This document shows positions 22,994-36,277 of a stretch of 64,000 nucleotides of DNA, piece by piece; position 1 is the first letter of the stretch, and every line of letters starts with the position of its first letter. A program made the position numbers and the translations under genes. This DNA comes from Calliopum simillimum. Taxonomy: Eukaryota; Arthropoda; Insecta; Diptera; Lauxaniidae. The DNA lies in assembly GCA_951812925.1 (NCBI GenBank), contig OX638368.1:3162001-3226000 (forward strand). Reading direction: 5' to 3'. Below the pieces are notes generated by a model that saw only the letters and a list, made by a program, of their open reading frames with translations, ran no database searches and was not told where the DNA came from.

Positions 22994-23424
22994 TATAAAA
23001 CCCTAAGCCACTCCTTAGGGGATAAATTTTGTTTTTTTTTTTGTATGGGAGTTCTCCTAATCCTGGTCTAATCTATCCATTTTTGCATGGTCTTTGGCGC
23101 ATAAGTATATTTATGCTTAAAGTTTCATAGCTGCTATAGGTGCAGAATAATTGAAAATTTAGAATTTTTTTGTATGGAAGCTGCAACGCCCCCGATTCAA
23201 TCCCTTCTACTTCGTAAAAGTATGGCAGTTTGGGGGGTACAACATCTCCTTGTCTGATCCTCCAGATTTTCCTTAAAAATCAGTCGCAGCACTAAAGAAA
23301 CATATGTTGTGATTATGGTCTTCTTAGAGAATTTCAGTTAATGAGAGGGGAGGGGCGGTGGGAGCGTGGTGTGACCAAGGTCATCATAATACCTAAATGA
23401 TAGCAATAATTTCAAAGGTTAAGT
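22994..23424. other. Repeat-like flank without genes
   Basis: Contains phrases typical of fly repeats (TGTATGGGAG, GGGAGCG) but no resolved boundaries and no coding region. Confidence 0.35.
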
Positions 23425-23642
23425 CTGTGCAAAGATGGAAAAGCTGCTATCGAGCAGTTTTTGTGAAAATAAGTAATGTAGTCCAAAGTATTATTCTCGG
23501 AGAGATCCATAAGCTGGCAAAATTAGATTTGCTCTAGGGCTTGTAGTTGAAAAATTAGATTTGATTTTTCATATCAATTAAAAATTTAAAATTGCTCTCC
23601 TGAAAAATTATGAAAATAGCAGCTTTTGTCATCTTTGCACAG
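23425..23642. mobile_element. 218-bp MITE, CTGTGCAAAGATGG family, copy 2
   Basis: Terminal inverted repeats: left CTGTGCAAAGATGGAAAAGC, right reads inward as CTGTGCAAAGATGACAAAAG, with about two differences over 25 bp. No ORF. Related to 11574-11719. Confidence 0.75.
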
Positions 23643-23739
23643 AAATATGCATCAACATATAATTCCAGTTACATAGAAATCCCTACTTTATTACAGGGGT
23701 AGAAAATTACTTTCTGGGCCAATATGGGTCAAAGAAGTC

Positions 23740-24180
23740 CAGAAATAGCGCCAGAAAATTTTTTAGAAATAAAGCCACAACAATCTCCATACCAAAGTCT
23801 GGTTTGGAAATAAAGCCAAAAACTTTTCTTTCGTTTTTTCCAAAAATTATGGCTTTGTTTCCAAAAGGAAATATGTAACTCGAGAAAATCTTATCGAAAT
23901 AATGCTTAAAATTTATTTCCTAGTCCATTTCTGGCTTTATTTCCAAAAAATGTTCTGACATTATTTTCCTTTATGTAAGCCATATAACTTTTTGAAATCA
24001 AAGCATACATATTTGGAATAATAAAAAATTGTTTGTCTTTATTTTCAAAACAAAATGGAAATAAAGTCAGAATGGAGATTTTTCTAGCTTTATCGCTAAA
24101 AATATTTCTGGCGTTATTTCCAAAAATTCGGGCGTTATTTTCTAGTTAATTTTTGGCTTTATTTTCTGGCGTTATTTCTG
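23740..24180. mobile_element. Foldback/MITE with CAGAAATARCGCCAG termini
   Basis: The left end CAGAAATAGCGCCAGAAAAT is matched inverted at the right end (ATTTTCTGGCGTTATTTCTG). The interior repeats GAAATAAAGCCA and its complement many times in both orientations, giving about 440 bp of short interspersed inverted units. No ORF. Confidence 0.75.
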
Positions 24181-25133
24181 AGAGCCGAGTTAAAGTACAA
24201 AAACATATAACATTTTGATTGTTTACTTATCACAGTCATGAGTGTCACATCTATACTATTGGGTGTACAACTTAAAAACCGGAATTTTTTAGCGAAATTT
24301 GATGCTTTATTGTGGAAAAACGTTACAATATATTTTATTCAAAGTATTGTCCATTGGAAGCTACAACATTTCCCATCTTTCAGGCAATATAAAATTGCTT
24401 ATATGAAAACCCTATGTAACGATTTGGTGCAAAATATACCGAACCGATTTTAATAATTTTTTTTTTTAAAACGTTCTACGTGTGGTAAGGAACAAGATTG
24501 TTTATTTTTTTTTTTTTTTTTTTTGTTTTTATAAGATAAATCTTGATTTTTTTAGTATGAAGTTGTTAAAAAAAAAAATTCAATGCTTGCATAAAAATGA
24601 TCGTTTGCATTTCAGTCGCTATAGCTTGCTGCGCCATGAGTTCAGTGCTGTCGTTTTCACTTCAATTGAAGTGTTTTGCTTTTTTTTATCAAAAATACTT
24701 CGCCACTTCCCGATTCATAAAATCACTTCACTTTTTCTTGAATCCAAAATTTGCCTTAAAATTTGTCTATTCTTTTTATGAGAGTTCAGAAACATACTTT
24801 TTTGTATGCCCGATGCCCGCACTGACTGAAAAGTAATTTGTTTTTTCAATATATCAAGCGAACAAAGCAAAATTTCGATATACTTCACAGGAAACTTTTT
24901 GTAGAGAATTAAATTTGCCATCGAAATAGTTTATAGACCAAAAAAAAAAAGAGCAAAAATTTCGAATTCTTGTGTTTTTTACTGTTTTGTCTATAACTGT
25001 TTTAGGGTCAGAGATAGGTAAAGATATAGCAGAATATTATTAGATAAAATTTCCTTTAAAACGCTTTATTAAAAAAATTTTAGGTGAAGAATAAGCCGAA
25101 ATAGGGCTACTCGAACATTTAATTTTTTTTTTA
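24181..25133. other. AT-rich stretch, no genes supported
   Basis: Long T and A runs and no recognisable gene. Short frames across 24480-24920 are low-complexity and unsupported. Confidence 0.4.
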
Positions 25134-25366
25134 TATTCAAAAAAAGGCGTCTTACGAGAAAAGTGTATAATGCCTAAAATACTTAGAATCATTCAAAGAA
25201 TACGTTTAATTTTTGGGTACATTATATTATTTTTAAAAAATTGATCAAAAAAAAAAAAATTAAAAAAGTTCAAAAAAATTCTGAAAAAAATTCACACGTA
25301 TTTCTTGGACCATTCTAAACATTTTTGCTTCACACATTTTTTTCGTAAGATGCCTTGTTTTGAGTA
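25134..25366. repeat. Foldback element related to the one at 1-524
   Basis: 25134-25212 (AAGGCGTCTTACGAGAAAAG then CTTAGAATCATTC and GAATACGT) is the inverted counterpart of 25291-25366 (ACGTATTTCTT, ATTCTAAAC, CGTAAGATGCCTTGTTTTGA). The phrase CGTAAGATGCCTT followed by TTGAGTAAA also forms the spacer of the foldback at 1-524, so the two share a core. Confidence 0.65.
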
Positions 25367-25754
25367 AAAACCGTTTTTTCGACCGCATAAACAAAATTTC
25401 CATGTTCGAGTTGGCGGCCATATTTCGGTAAATTTTTGACCTAAGAAATGTTTTTATTTATTTTTTTCATATTTTTTTTCAAATATATTTTTAAATTTTG
25501 TTACGTGTAGTATAAAAATTAATGAATTGAATAAATAAAATTGTGATTTTTGTGTTCACTTCGCTAATACTTCACTTTTTCAGAATTTTACTTCACAACA
25601 CTTCACTTTTTACAAAATTTCACTTCGCTCATACTTTTCAAAACGACAGCACTGCATGAGTTATGTGTTGTTGTTGTCTTTTCCGTCTCTTTCATTAATT
25701 GTTTTTTTTTTTATTCTTGATGTTGTGTTGATGAGAGCAAAAATGAGAGTGATG

Positions 25755-26157
25755 CCAACTCAATATTTTCGACATTTTTGGACCTTTACCGATGTTTTTC
25801 GTTATATTTGGACTTTTACCTATAATTTAGATGTTCCTCTATACTTTTAGACTTTTGCCGATATTTTAGATGTTTTTCGATACATTTGGGCTTTTACCGA
25901 TTTCTTCGGTGTATTTCGATACTTTTGGACATTTACCGATATTTTGGACGTTTTTCCATAAACTTGAACTCTTACCGATTTCTTCAATGTATATTTTAAT
26001 ATTTTGCGATACTTTTGGAATTTTTCCGATAAAACAAATATATCGGAGCATCTGTTTGTCGGACATTGTTTTAAAAAATAAAAAAAAGTTTTTGTTATTA
26101 ACCTTTTAGTGCAATCTGGCTTTTTATTTAAACCCGTGCAACGCCGGGTAAAACAGC
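25755..26157. mobile_element. Tandem array with Helitron-type right end
   Basis: 25755-26050 is the second copy of the TTTTTCGATA/TTTGGACTTTTACCGAT array. It is followed by GGAGCATCTGTTTGTCGGA and, at 26131-26157, CCGTGCAACGCCGGGTAAAA then CAGCTAGT: a GC hairpin followed by CTAG before T, as in Helitrons. The array is probably the body or passenger of a non-autonomous Helitron. Confidence 0.65.
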
Positions 26158-27297
26158 TAGTTATTTATAAAAATACCCAACGGGAAACGGAAGCGCATTG
26201 AAACGACTTCAGTTGCGCTTCTAGGGAAGCAAGGAGCTGCTTCCAGTGCTGTTCTTACTGCTTAACTTTTTTAACACAGCATGTCCTAGCGGAGATGCAC
26301 ATCTTCAGAAGCACATGAAATACGCTACAAATACGCTTCCGTAGAATTTTTTAAAAATTTTAAGTTCCATTTCACAAAAATTAATTTTTTTCTGTAACTT
26401 TTGGTAGATTTATGAAATTTTATAAGCAATAAAAAAAAATAGTTTGAAAAATTGTGTATGCTACCAGAGATGTGCTTCTATTGCGCTCTTTTTGGAAGCA
26501 GCTTCATTTCTTTAGATTTTCATTAGATCTCACCTTCAGTGTCGAACATTTAACACATTACGACTACCCGAGAAAATTAATATCAGTTCCAAAATCAAAT
26601 GGCGAACATAATATACCATTTCAAAATTAAATATTTTAATATGAAGTTATTCATTCAAGCCATAAGTTAAAGTACCTGGAGACCGATCCCTGCTCGGTCA
26701 ACAATCTAATCTTATTATTTTAGTCGATGTTTTTATTCATAGCTATTTTTTGTTATGAAACTTGTATCTTTTCACTTCTAACGGTCATGCTTTCAAAATG
26801 ATAAATAAACCGATGAGAATAATAATAAGAAAAAACTCGGAAAGCATCGAATGGTATAGAAAAATATCAAAAACTCAAATTTTTTTTTGGCGAAATAGAA
26901 TGCCCTAAAATAAATAAATGGGATATGCCACGCACCCAAAATATTTTGTCTTTTGTATGGCGGCTGAAATATCTTATCCTCAAAGGATCATAACTCGGAA
27001 AATAAGAATCCTATTGGAAAACTCTGAAAAGGTATTTGGATAAGGAAGAGTGTAACTATCCGATGCTATTAATAAAAAAGAATTTCGCCTTTTCTTGTAG
27101 CTACGCTGTAAGACTGAACACAGCGTTTTCTTCAACTTCAAGCAAGGATATTTCAAAATCCTGCAGGTATAGTGACAGTTCTGCTGATGAAGACGGATTT
27201 AGCGTCAAAAAGTACATAAGACTGCATATAAGAATTAAACAGTTCATTCCATTTTTTTTTTGTGCCTGAGTTATTAACAAAAAATTTTATTTTGATA
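26158..27297. other. Stretch without supported genes
   Basis: 26160-26530 has several GAAGCGCTT/GCTTCC-type inverted short motifs in AT-rich DNA, possibly an old MITE. The rest shows no coding signal. Confidence 0.35.
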
Positions 27298-28330
27298 AAA
27301 AAGTGGGCGTGGCAATTATTAAACAAAGCCATCTTTTTATTATGCTTTAGATCCTTCTGATCCAGATTCGCATACCAAATTTCATCAAAACATGTTGTAT
27401 CATTTGCGAGAAACAGCATTTAATGTGTTTTACTTGTATGGGAGGTTCCACGCGCACTTTCGATATTTTGCCTACTTTCAGGTCGTAGGTGCCTAATAGC
27501 AAGTAGACTCCCTACAGTTAAATTCAGAAAGATTGCTTTAGTAGTTTTCTTTTTATAGCGCAATATATTTTTGTGGGCGGTGCCACGCCCTTGAACGAGT
27601 TTTCCCAATATAATGGCATATGACACATTAATACTTGTTTAAAGAGGTAACAGATCCTAAATTTTCATCAAATTTGCCGGAGTCGTTTTCGAGTAATATT
27701 GAATCAAAATTTTCAAGGGTTAAAAAGTGGGCGTGGCACTTAATCGATCCCGCCCACTTTTCGTTTGTTACAAGATATTATTAAGCAGTACCTTCGTACT
27801 AAATTTCATTAAAATACCTTGTAACATTTGCGAGAAATAGCATTTAACGTATTTTGCTTGTATGGGAGGTTCCACGCGCAACGGCGATATTTTGCCCGCT
27901 TTCAGATCAGAGATGCCTTATAGCAAGAATGCTCCCCACAGTTAATTTTAGAATGATTACTTTATTAGTTTTCTTTTTATACCGTATTATATTTTTGTGG
28001 GCGGTGCCACGCCCTTCAATGAGTTTTCCCAATATAACGGCATGTCACATATTAATACCTGTTTGCTGAGGTAACATCTCCTAAATTTTCATTAAAATCG
28101 TTGGAGTCATTTTCGAGTAATATTGAATCAAAATTTTCAAGCGTTAAAAAGTGGGCGTGGCACTTCTTCAATCCCGCCCACTTTTTGTCTGTCACAAGGT
28201 AATATCAAGCAGTACCCGTCTACCAAATTTCATTCAAATACCTTGTATGGTTTGCGAGTTATGACCAAATCAAATTTAAAACTTAGGGCGGTGCCACGCC
28301 CCCTGGTGAGCATTTACAAAGTTCAAACCT
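27298..28330. repeat. Tandem repeat, 424-bp period, about 2.4 units
   Basis: AAAAAGTGGGCGTGGCA begins units at about 27298, 27722 and 28146, exactly 424 bp apart. Units share TATGGGAGGTTCCACGCGCA, GTGGGCGGTGCCACGCCCTT and CGAGTAATATTGAATCAAAA. The third unit is truncated. GTGGGCGTGGC phrases recur at 40960-41230 and 58530, so this is part of a dispersed family. Confidence 0.85.
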
Positions 28331-28429
28331 AGCTCATTCTTCATTGTATGCTAGTATCTAAAACTGTTCCAAGTTTTTTTAAAATCGCTGTACCCGTTTT
28401 CGAGAAAAAGTTTTGCCCGTTCCGAACAA

Positions 28430-28463
28430 ACATACATAAGTACATAAGTACATAAGTACATAC
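28430..28463. repeat. ACATAAGT microsatellite
   Basis: About four copies of the octamer TACATAAG at the end of the 424-bp tandem block. Confidence 0.8.
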
Positions 28464-28814
28464 AATTTTATCTCGTATAAGAAGAGAAGATAAGTAATGT
28501 ATTTGTGACTTGATTTCTGAAGTTTTTGTTTTTTTACACAATTTTATCATTTGCGACTCATTTCAACGGGCATTTTGAAGGTCAAAAAAATTTTTTTTTT
28601 AATTTTTGTAAGTACGTATTAAACATACTTAAAAACGTGAAAATCTCAAAATCGATTTTTTACACGTTAGGTACGTTTTCACAAAACAGGTCAGATTTAT
28701 TTAAATTCCAAAAAAAATTCAAAGTGTCCTAAAATGAAGATTCTTAAAAAAAAAGAATAAAAAGCATTTCCTACACATTTACTATAGGTACATGTACTCT
28801 TCAATTCAATCAGT
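28464..28814. other. 3' flank of the coiled-coil gene
   Basis: AT-rich sequence downstream of the poly(A) signal. Nothing else supported. Confidence 0.4.
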
Positions 28815-28820
28815 TTATTT
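28815..28820 (-). terminator. Poly(A) signal of the coiled-coil gene
   Basis: AATAAA on the minus strand about 35 bases after the stop codon at 28855. Confidence 0.6.
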
Positions 28821-28854
28821 TGGCAAAATTGGTATTCCATTTCGTCTATTTCAT

Positions 28855-31800
28855 TATGAAATCAGTTATATTGAGTGGAACTTGTCGCTTCACCGGATAG
28901 TAGACAGTGCAGTAGAATTCTGATTCCATGTTTGTGCTATGAAAGCTCATTAACTGTTCATTGATTTGATCTTCGATTTCTTGTAGCAACTGAGGAAATT
29001 CAAAAATTTTCAATTAGGCCAACAAAATCAAAATGATATTACGGAAACTTTGCATTCAAACTACTTAATACCTACCGAAATTTTAATTGGCTTGTAAATT
29101 TCTTCGAGTACATGCAAACACGACATGGCGCTTACAAAATTTTCATAGCTCTTAAGAGAAACGATTGCTTTGTTATCATATTTTTGCTCGACTTTTGCAA
29201 AATTTTGCAATATGTCAAACCCTTGACGAAATTCTGCATCTGCTTCCCAACGCTTGCGAAATGCTTCATTAAAATTGCGCGTATTCAGAGTTTCTTCTGC
29301 AACAGAAGCGTGCAGAGTGTGAAGGAACTGTCTACTTATTGGTGGCACTACATTTAAAAGATTTTCCGTGTAAATATCATCGTTCACCTGAATGCCACTC
29401 TCAACACAACGATTCGTTGTTTCAGTCCCCTTGTCTATTTTTGATGGATTTGTTTCCGTGAAAGCATCTTTTTTGGTTGAGATTGATTTTATATATACAA
29501 CGGACTGTTCATCTTCACTATGCGAAGCTGAATGTTCATCTTTGAGCGAATGAAAGCTTTCATAACGCTCTAAGACTTCTTCTTGCATAATATCAGTGTC
29601 TGAGGCATCGTAAAATACCTGTGGCCGACGAGAATTTGGGCACGAAAAGACTCGTCGCACTGATGCGTGCATACAAGTCGAATGACGTATTTCGGCAATG
29701 CGTTTCTTTATAATACGTTTACGATGTTTTCTTGATCTTTTTGGTTTTCGTACCAAGTAGTTAAGCTGCTCTACTAAACCTTCCAGCACTTCCGATTTAT
29801 TAGTCTCCAGTATACGTGGATCTTTAAGTTTTCGTAACTCTGAAGGCACCTCACATATCTGTTTGTTGCTAGCTAACATACTATCAGTGAATATAAAGTT
29901 TGGCATGAGTGCCATTCCTACAGTCATTGAACCTGTTTTTGAGTTTGTTTCTTCGGGATTAATTTCAACTGGGTCTGCATTGTCTTCTGTTTGTACAGCG
30001 GGTACGGTCTCTTGTTCTGTTTCAGGGTTTTCAGGATTTTCTGGGTCAGGAACAGAAGCGGGAATAGGTTCTTCCGTAAGGTCAATGGGTGCAGTTTCTT
30101 TTTCATTATCAGGGTCTTGCGGAACAGATGCAGATTCATCCGGATTTTCAAGTTCTTGTTCTGGTTTTTCTTTTGATTTTGTACAATCTTTCTTACTATT
30201 GCTTACCTCTTCTTCCTCTTCGTCGTCAATGTTTTCTCCTAGTAGAGTGTCAGCCAATTTCTTGACTTCACGTGCAACGCTTTTAAACTTCTGCGCTGTA
30301 GGGATGGCGCGTTCACATTCCTTTAAGGAACAAACAAAAATCATTGTTAAATTCTATCTCATCATATGTATAATTTGATTTCTGCTTACCTTCATGTTGC
30401 GTAAAGCACTGCCCAATCCAACGCTTGCAGAATGCAAATCCTTAACATCTTCACGTTTGAAACGCTTTGACGGAGTTCCATTCAGTTCCTGCGCCAAGCT
30501 ATAGCCTTCAGAACGTTCTAGACGTTTTTCCAACTTTGAAACCATTTCTTCTTTGTTTCGTATTTCATCAGTGAGACAACAAATCTTCTCCTCGGCATCC
30601 TTCTCTTTATTTTGTAAATCATTAACTTGCTGCTCCAGGCAACAAACTTCCTCCTTTAACTCACTATTTGTTACTTCAATATGTAGAAATTCCTTCTTTA
30701 ACTCAAATAATTGCGTACGCATCGCATCCATTTCCTGCATATTTCGACTTTCAGTCTCCGCTTGTAGTTTCCTCATGAAACTGAGTTCATCGCTTAGAGC
30801 TTTATTGCGTTTCTTCTCTATTTCGAAAGAATCCTTCAATGGTTGCTGCTGTTCTTTTAGCTGTTCATATTGCTCCTTGAGCCGTTCGTTTTCACATGCA
30901 AGATTTTGTTGCTCATCAGCAGCATCTCTATGCTCCTTAGAAAGACGTAACAAACAACACTTAAGCTCTTTTTCCTGTTCTTCCAACTGTGAAATCTTTT
31001 CGTTGGCAGCACGTGCATCATCGCGTAAACAGTCTTGCAAGCGACTTATCTTTTGCTTGAGACAACATTCTTTTGCACGAAATGCTTCTTCACGATCTTT
31101 GTACTCTCGCTCTAGATCAACCCAATGCGAGTCGGCTGATTCCATTGCTTCATAGTGGCGTGAATTGAGTTCCTTGATTTGATGCCGCAGACATTTGATC
31201 TCTTCTTTGAGGTAATGTACTTCCCTCTGCTGGGCATTCTCAAGAACTGGACTACTACTACTGCTATGTGCTACCTCATTTCCTCCGCAATGCGTTGTTA
31301 CGCGGCTTTTTGGCGATTCGGGTAGCGGGCACATCGTATTGCCCATGACAAATGAAGAAGGTCCTTGTGTTACTGGAATCAAATGCTGTTGCTGTTGTGC
31401 TACCGTCACAATTGTATTGTATATCATCAAAAGTGGCAAAATGCTTTGCAGAAATTCGAGATTCTCTTTGGCTTTTTGTTTGTCTTCCTCAAGGTGACGA
31501 ATTTGCGTCTCACCCACAGAGAGATCGTCACGCAATATCAGGCACTCGGAACGACAGTCTTTATATTTGGCACTCAGTGCCTCTCTGGACATTTCCAGCT
31601 CAATATTGCGCTGACTCAGTATCTCCAACTCGACTTCGAGTCGTTGTAAACGAAGACGCGTATCGTTCTCGGCCTCCTCGAATTCACACTTCTCCTCCTC
31701 GAGTGTCGCGTTTTCAGTTTCGAGAAAATCAACGCGATCGCGAAGATCTTTAACTTGTTTCGCTAGTTCAACTTCGCGCTGCAAGCGATCGGCCAGGCGT

Positions 31801-34800
31801 TTGACCTGCAAATCACCTGAACTCTCGTAAATGCGTAACTTGCTTTCAAGCAACTCAAGTCGCTCCTTGTAGTATTGTAAGCGTTGTAGATCGCCGCCGT
31901 AAACAGGTGCTATTTGTGATTTAAGTGCTGAGTGTAAGTAATCACAGTGGGATTGTTGCAACTTTTGTTGCAACTCTGTCGAAGCCTCCTTGGTAGGAGC
32001 GTCTGTGAAAAAAGCGACTTGGGTAGCCTCTTCGAAATCGGTCTGAGTGCAGACGTTATTTTCACCGGCGTCACTCAGAAAGTCGGACTCGACAAAGACT
32101 CCACTCTCACTTAAACTGTTGCTCTGCCAGCCAGCTCGGGACTTCCGTGGCGAATCAGTGGGAGTGTTATTAGGTGGACCGTGCTGGTACGCTGAAGAAC
32201 TGTTGTACGGTAGTACAGTTGCAACAATGCGTTGGTTCGATGAAGCTGTTGGAGTTGTTGTTGTTGTAACAACAGGCGCTGAAGACTTTGTAGATTTTGA
32301 TGAGTCGGAAGAAGCTGACGATACAGTTGAGCGGGTGTTAAAAGCTAATGGCGACGCAGAACTATAGTCAGATATACGCGATTTTACCTTGATTTGGATT
32401 TACAAAATAAAGAAAATAATATAAAATATATATTAATAAAATAAATACTATATTTTTAACGTTATTAAAAAAATAAATCAAATGACAATTAATTTTGTAA
32501 AATTGAAAATGACAATAAAATCAAAAGATTTAGAACGAGCGACATAATTCAGATGCAATAGTACAGGGAAATTGAAAAAACTTATGAGTAAATTAAGGAA
32601 AAAATGGTAGGAGTTACTAGGTAGCTAGAGTTCTGACCATAGCAATATAAACATGAAAAGGCCGACATTTTTGCTCTCATTGAATCTTGCCTGGACATGT
32701 CTCTAGAGGTAATAGTTTATTTCCTTCTGGAGACTGCCAAAAGATGCACTTCGGCCATCGAATCGGAGATAAAGTTACCTCTACTCATGTACGTTTTCCT
32801 AGATAAACTAACACCTGGTTAATAGAAACTGCACTGACAACGCTCGGGTCACAGCAGCCTTTTAAGGATACTATTGTGTTTGAAAAAATTTGTATTCCAT
32901 TTAATACTCTATATAGAAGTTATGGTGAGTTTGTTGAGATCGCTCACTTCTCTGTAAGTACCTTGACTATCATAAAGAACAGATTCCAAAGGAAATACTC
33001 TCCCGACAATCTTTCTGATTGTTCAATGGTTAGATCAAAAATGTTACAATATCTAAACTCAAAAATGTTGGATCCAATTAGTTAGTAGACCGTATGGATA
33101 GGCTGGTTTTGTCAGATTTGTGGTTTGTAAAAGTCAAAAAATGTTGAGAAAGTGGAAAAATCTTGAAAAGTCTAAATATTTGGAAAGTAGCAAAATATCT
33201 GAGAAAGTCGAAAAATTTTGAAAAAGTCGAAAAATTTTGGGAAAGTCGAAAAACTTTGAAAAATCTTTGAAAAAGTCAAAAAAAGGGGAAAAACGTTGAA
33301 AAAAATGAAAAATTTTGAAAAACCAATCTGCAACCAATCAACGAATCATTATCTCATTCTGGGTCTACTTACCAGATCTAGACTACTAGGTTCATCGCAA
33401 GAGCTGGTGTTAAGTGAATTTGGTCCACTGCGTTGTGAAATAGCATCAAGATTCTGTAGCAGGTTTAGCATCTGTTGAAGGCACTGTTTCTCCAGTTCAT
33501 CGAGAGGATGCTGCGTTAAAATGTTTGATAGACGACGACGCAGTTCTTCGTTGCTGGCGTGATTTTCGATCTGAGTAAATTAAAAGGGTAAGGAATATAA
33601 AAACAAATTCGGTACTTCGTCACACTTACATTCATATCGCAGGGTGATGTCGCTCCCAAGCGTTCGTCTAATGGTCGTTGAGAGCTTTGCAACATTTGTT
33701 CTGAATCTACTTGCATTTCCATATTTGACCGATGCTGATTTCCATTTCCAAACAAGAATGCCATGGGATCATTCATATTGGTTTCACCGCATGCCCATAC
33801 ATCGTTATTTGTAACTGTGGATGGTTTGTTTGTTGGTGAGCATGACGCAGAAGCAGGATTTTGTTGCGACCACTAAAAAAGAAAATTTAAAAAGAAGTTT
33901 AAATTGAGACATACTATATGTACTTTACTAAATACTCGTAAAATACAACGTCATTCTGTCTGTCTGTCTGTGTCTCCATAACTCGAGAACCATTTTTTCT
34001 TTTATAGATGTTTTGCAAGGCAGGGTTTAAGTATACATTTGGAAATGCTACAATAATTTGAAATACCCTCAGCATTGCCCGGAATATTAAAAAGTTTTGG
34101 CACCGGGACAAATAACATCTGCTGGAAAAATGTCCAATACAGCGATACAAAAAAAGACTGTTTGACAGATATAGATGAGATAAGGTACACACTAAAAAAT
34201 GATAGTTTACTTTTTTACTTTTGATTCCCTTTAGTATTGATTTTTAACTTTTTTGGTATTAAATTCTTTCCAAAAAAATTTGAAATTTATTCGAAAAAAA
34301 TATGAAATTTATTCCGAAATAGTTTAAAATTAATACTTTTTTTGGCATTGTTTAGTTTAAATTAAACTAAAATTTTTACTTTGTTCATACATTTTTAAAG
34401 GTTCTCGGATCGGGCGAACGAAGTCGCTCCGGGGCAACTAGTCAATATAGAAAAGGGCGAAGACAAAGCAGCACGTTTTTTGCTGCCTTCAACGCAACAT
34501 ATGATTTTTTTTTCAAAGGTTTTGAAGAAAGCGTTGTCTAATGAGTGGAAAATGCTGGATTTTGTATTAAAAAATTTTTACTTATTTTACTAAATTCGCT
34601 TCTAAAATTCGTTTTTAACTCATAACTGTCACAATCCTGAGAACATTGTACAGAGCACATTTTGTGCTATTATTCGATAAGTTAAATTGTTTATTATTTA
34701 CATATTGCCTTTTCACCATCAAAGTATTTAGAGCCTATCGAAAAGAAGTCTTAAAAATCGCTGGACTCGAAATAAACAATTAAAAACATTAGATGCACGC

Positions 34801-36221
34801 TGCGATTTACTCATGTTGGATGCATTCATCATGATTTTCAGCGTAAAACTCATTTAATTGAAACGATAACAACAACTAAGCAAATAATAAAAAACCAACA
34901 AATTTAAAAGAAAACATCATTGAGCTTGTGAACCCAGTAAACACAACTTAAAAAAAAATCTTCGAGAGTCAAAACTAAGCTTTGAAACTTTTATGCTTCT
35001 AAAAACGAGTAAAAAAAAAAAAATTATAACAAAAGTACTTTTATATTTTAAAAAAAAAATGTTGTTCTAACTTTTAGTACATAAAATTTTTTATAAAAGT
35101 TTCTTTGTACTTTTATTCCAATAACAACGCGAATAAAAGTAAAAAAACTCTTTCTTAAAACCTTTAAAAATTATTTTTAAAAAGTTTATTTCAAGTTCTG
35201 GTCAAAACAAATTTATTTAGTTCGAGAAAAACTTAGTTATACTGTAAAATGGGATTTGAGCTCCTTAGCAGGCATCCATACCCAGCGGGGGAAGAGGAGG
35301 AGGTTGAATCGGACAATGACGGAGCTTGGCCAAAATCAGAAAAACAAAGGAGGCAAAAAATTCCAGAAATTTTCGGGCGGCTTTTAGGAACGAGTTTTTT
35401 ATAAACTTACTCACTTTGTCCACTTAGACCATAAGCTTCGCGAACTTTTAAGAAAATTCTTTGCAATCATTGGATATGTTCTGGTACAAACCATGTGTAA
35501 ACGATCAAGAAATTTGTTCATGGCATCCGATTTGGCTATAAATTGGCATAAGCAATAGTTGCATAGTGGAAAAAATTACTACCAAATATTTTTTCAAAAT
35601 TTAAAAAAATGGCAGAGATATGGGACTTTGAAATTTTTAGGTTAGTTTTTTTTGAGAAGCTATTACTTCGGTTGCATTTATCCAATTTTCAATTTTATAG
35701 TGTTAAATGATTTGTCTTAAAACAGGCTTTGAAATAAAAACTAGCAAACATTTTTTTTTTTATATATAGTTTACACTGAAAAAAAAAATTTAAATTGAGT
35801 TTCCCAAAATATGTCCTTTTTAATATTTTTTATTTTCCTTGTAAAAAAAGCTACAAGTGTAACTTACCAGTCCTCCAAAAATTGGAGTGGGCCTCCCAGT
35901 GGTTCTCCAGAAAAACAATAAAATGTAGCTTTTGCCGCAATTTTTCAGAACAATTTTTTTGAATTTGAGCTTGCGCTTACAATCCTTAGTATTTATGCGT
36001 ATTTTGGTTGCATTGTCGTGAAAAATACTCCTAAAATTGCATTTTGAATATATTTTTTGTATGGGCGGTAGGCGTGCCCGTTGACCGATTTCGCTCATTT
36101 TCAATCCCCCGAGCTATCTTTGACGACGGAGGCAGTGTACTAAATTTCATTGAATTATTTTGCTCAGTTTTCCCAAAAAGTGTATTTCAACACACAGCCA
36201 GCCACCCAGCCAGCCAGCCAC

Positions 36222-36277
<56 letters not shown>

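Noticed and set aside
30553..31155. 200-codon plus-strand frame rich in Ser/Cys/Phe
   Set aside because: Antisense shadow of the coiled-coil exon.
31974..31976. Apparent start of the coiled-coil protein at QQKLQQS
   Set aside because: The codon is TTG (Leu), and the frame continues upstream through exon 7 to an acceptor at 32388-32389 and further exons.
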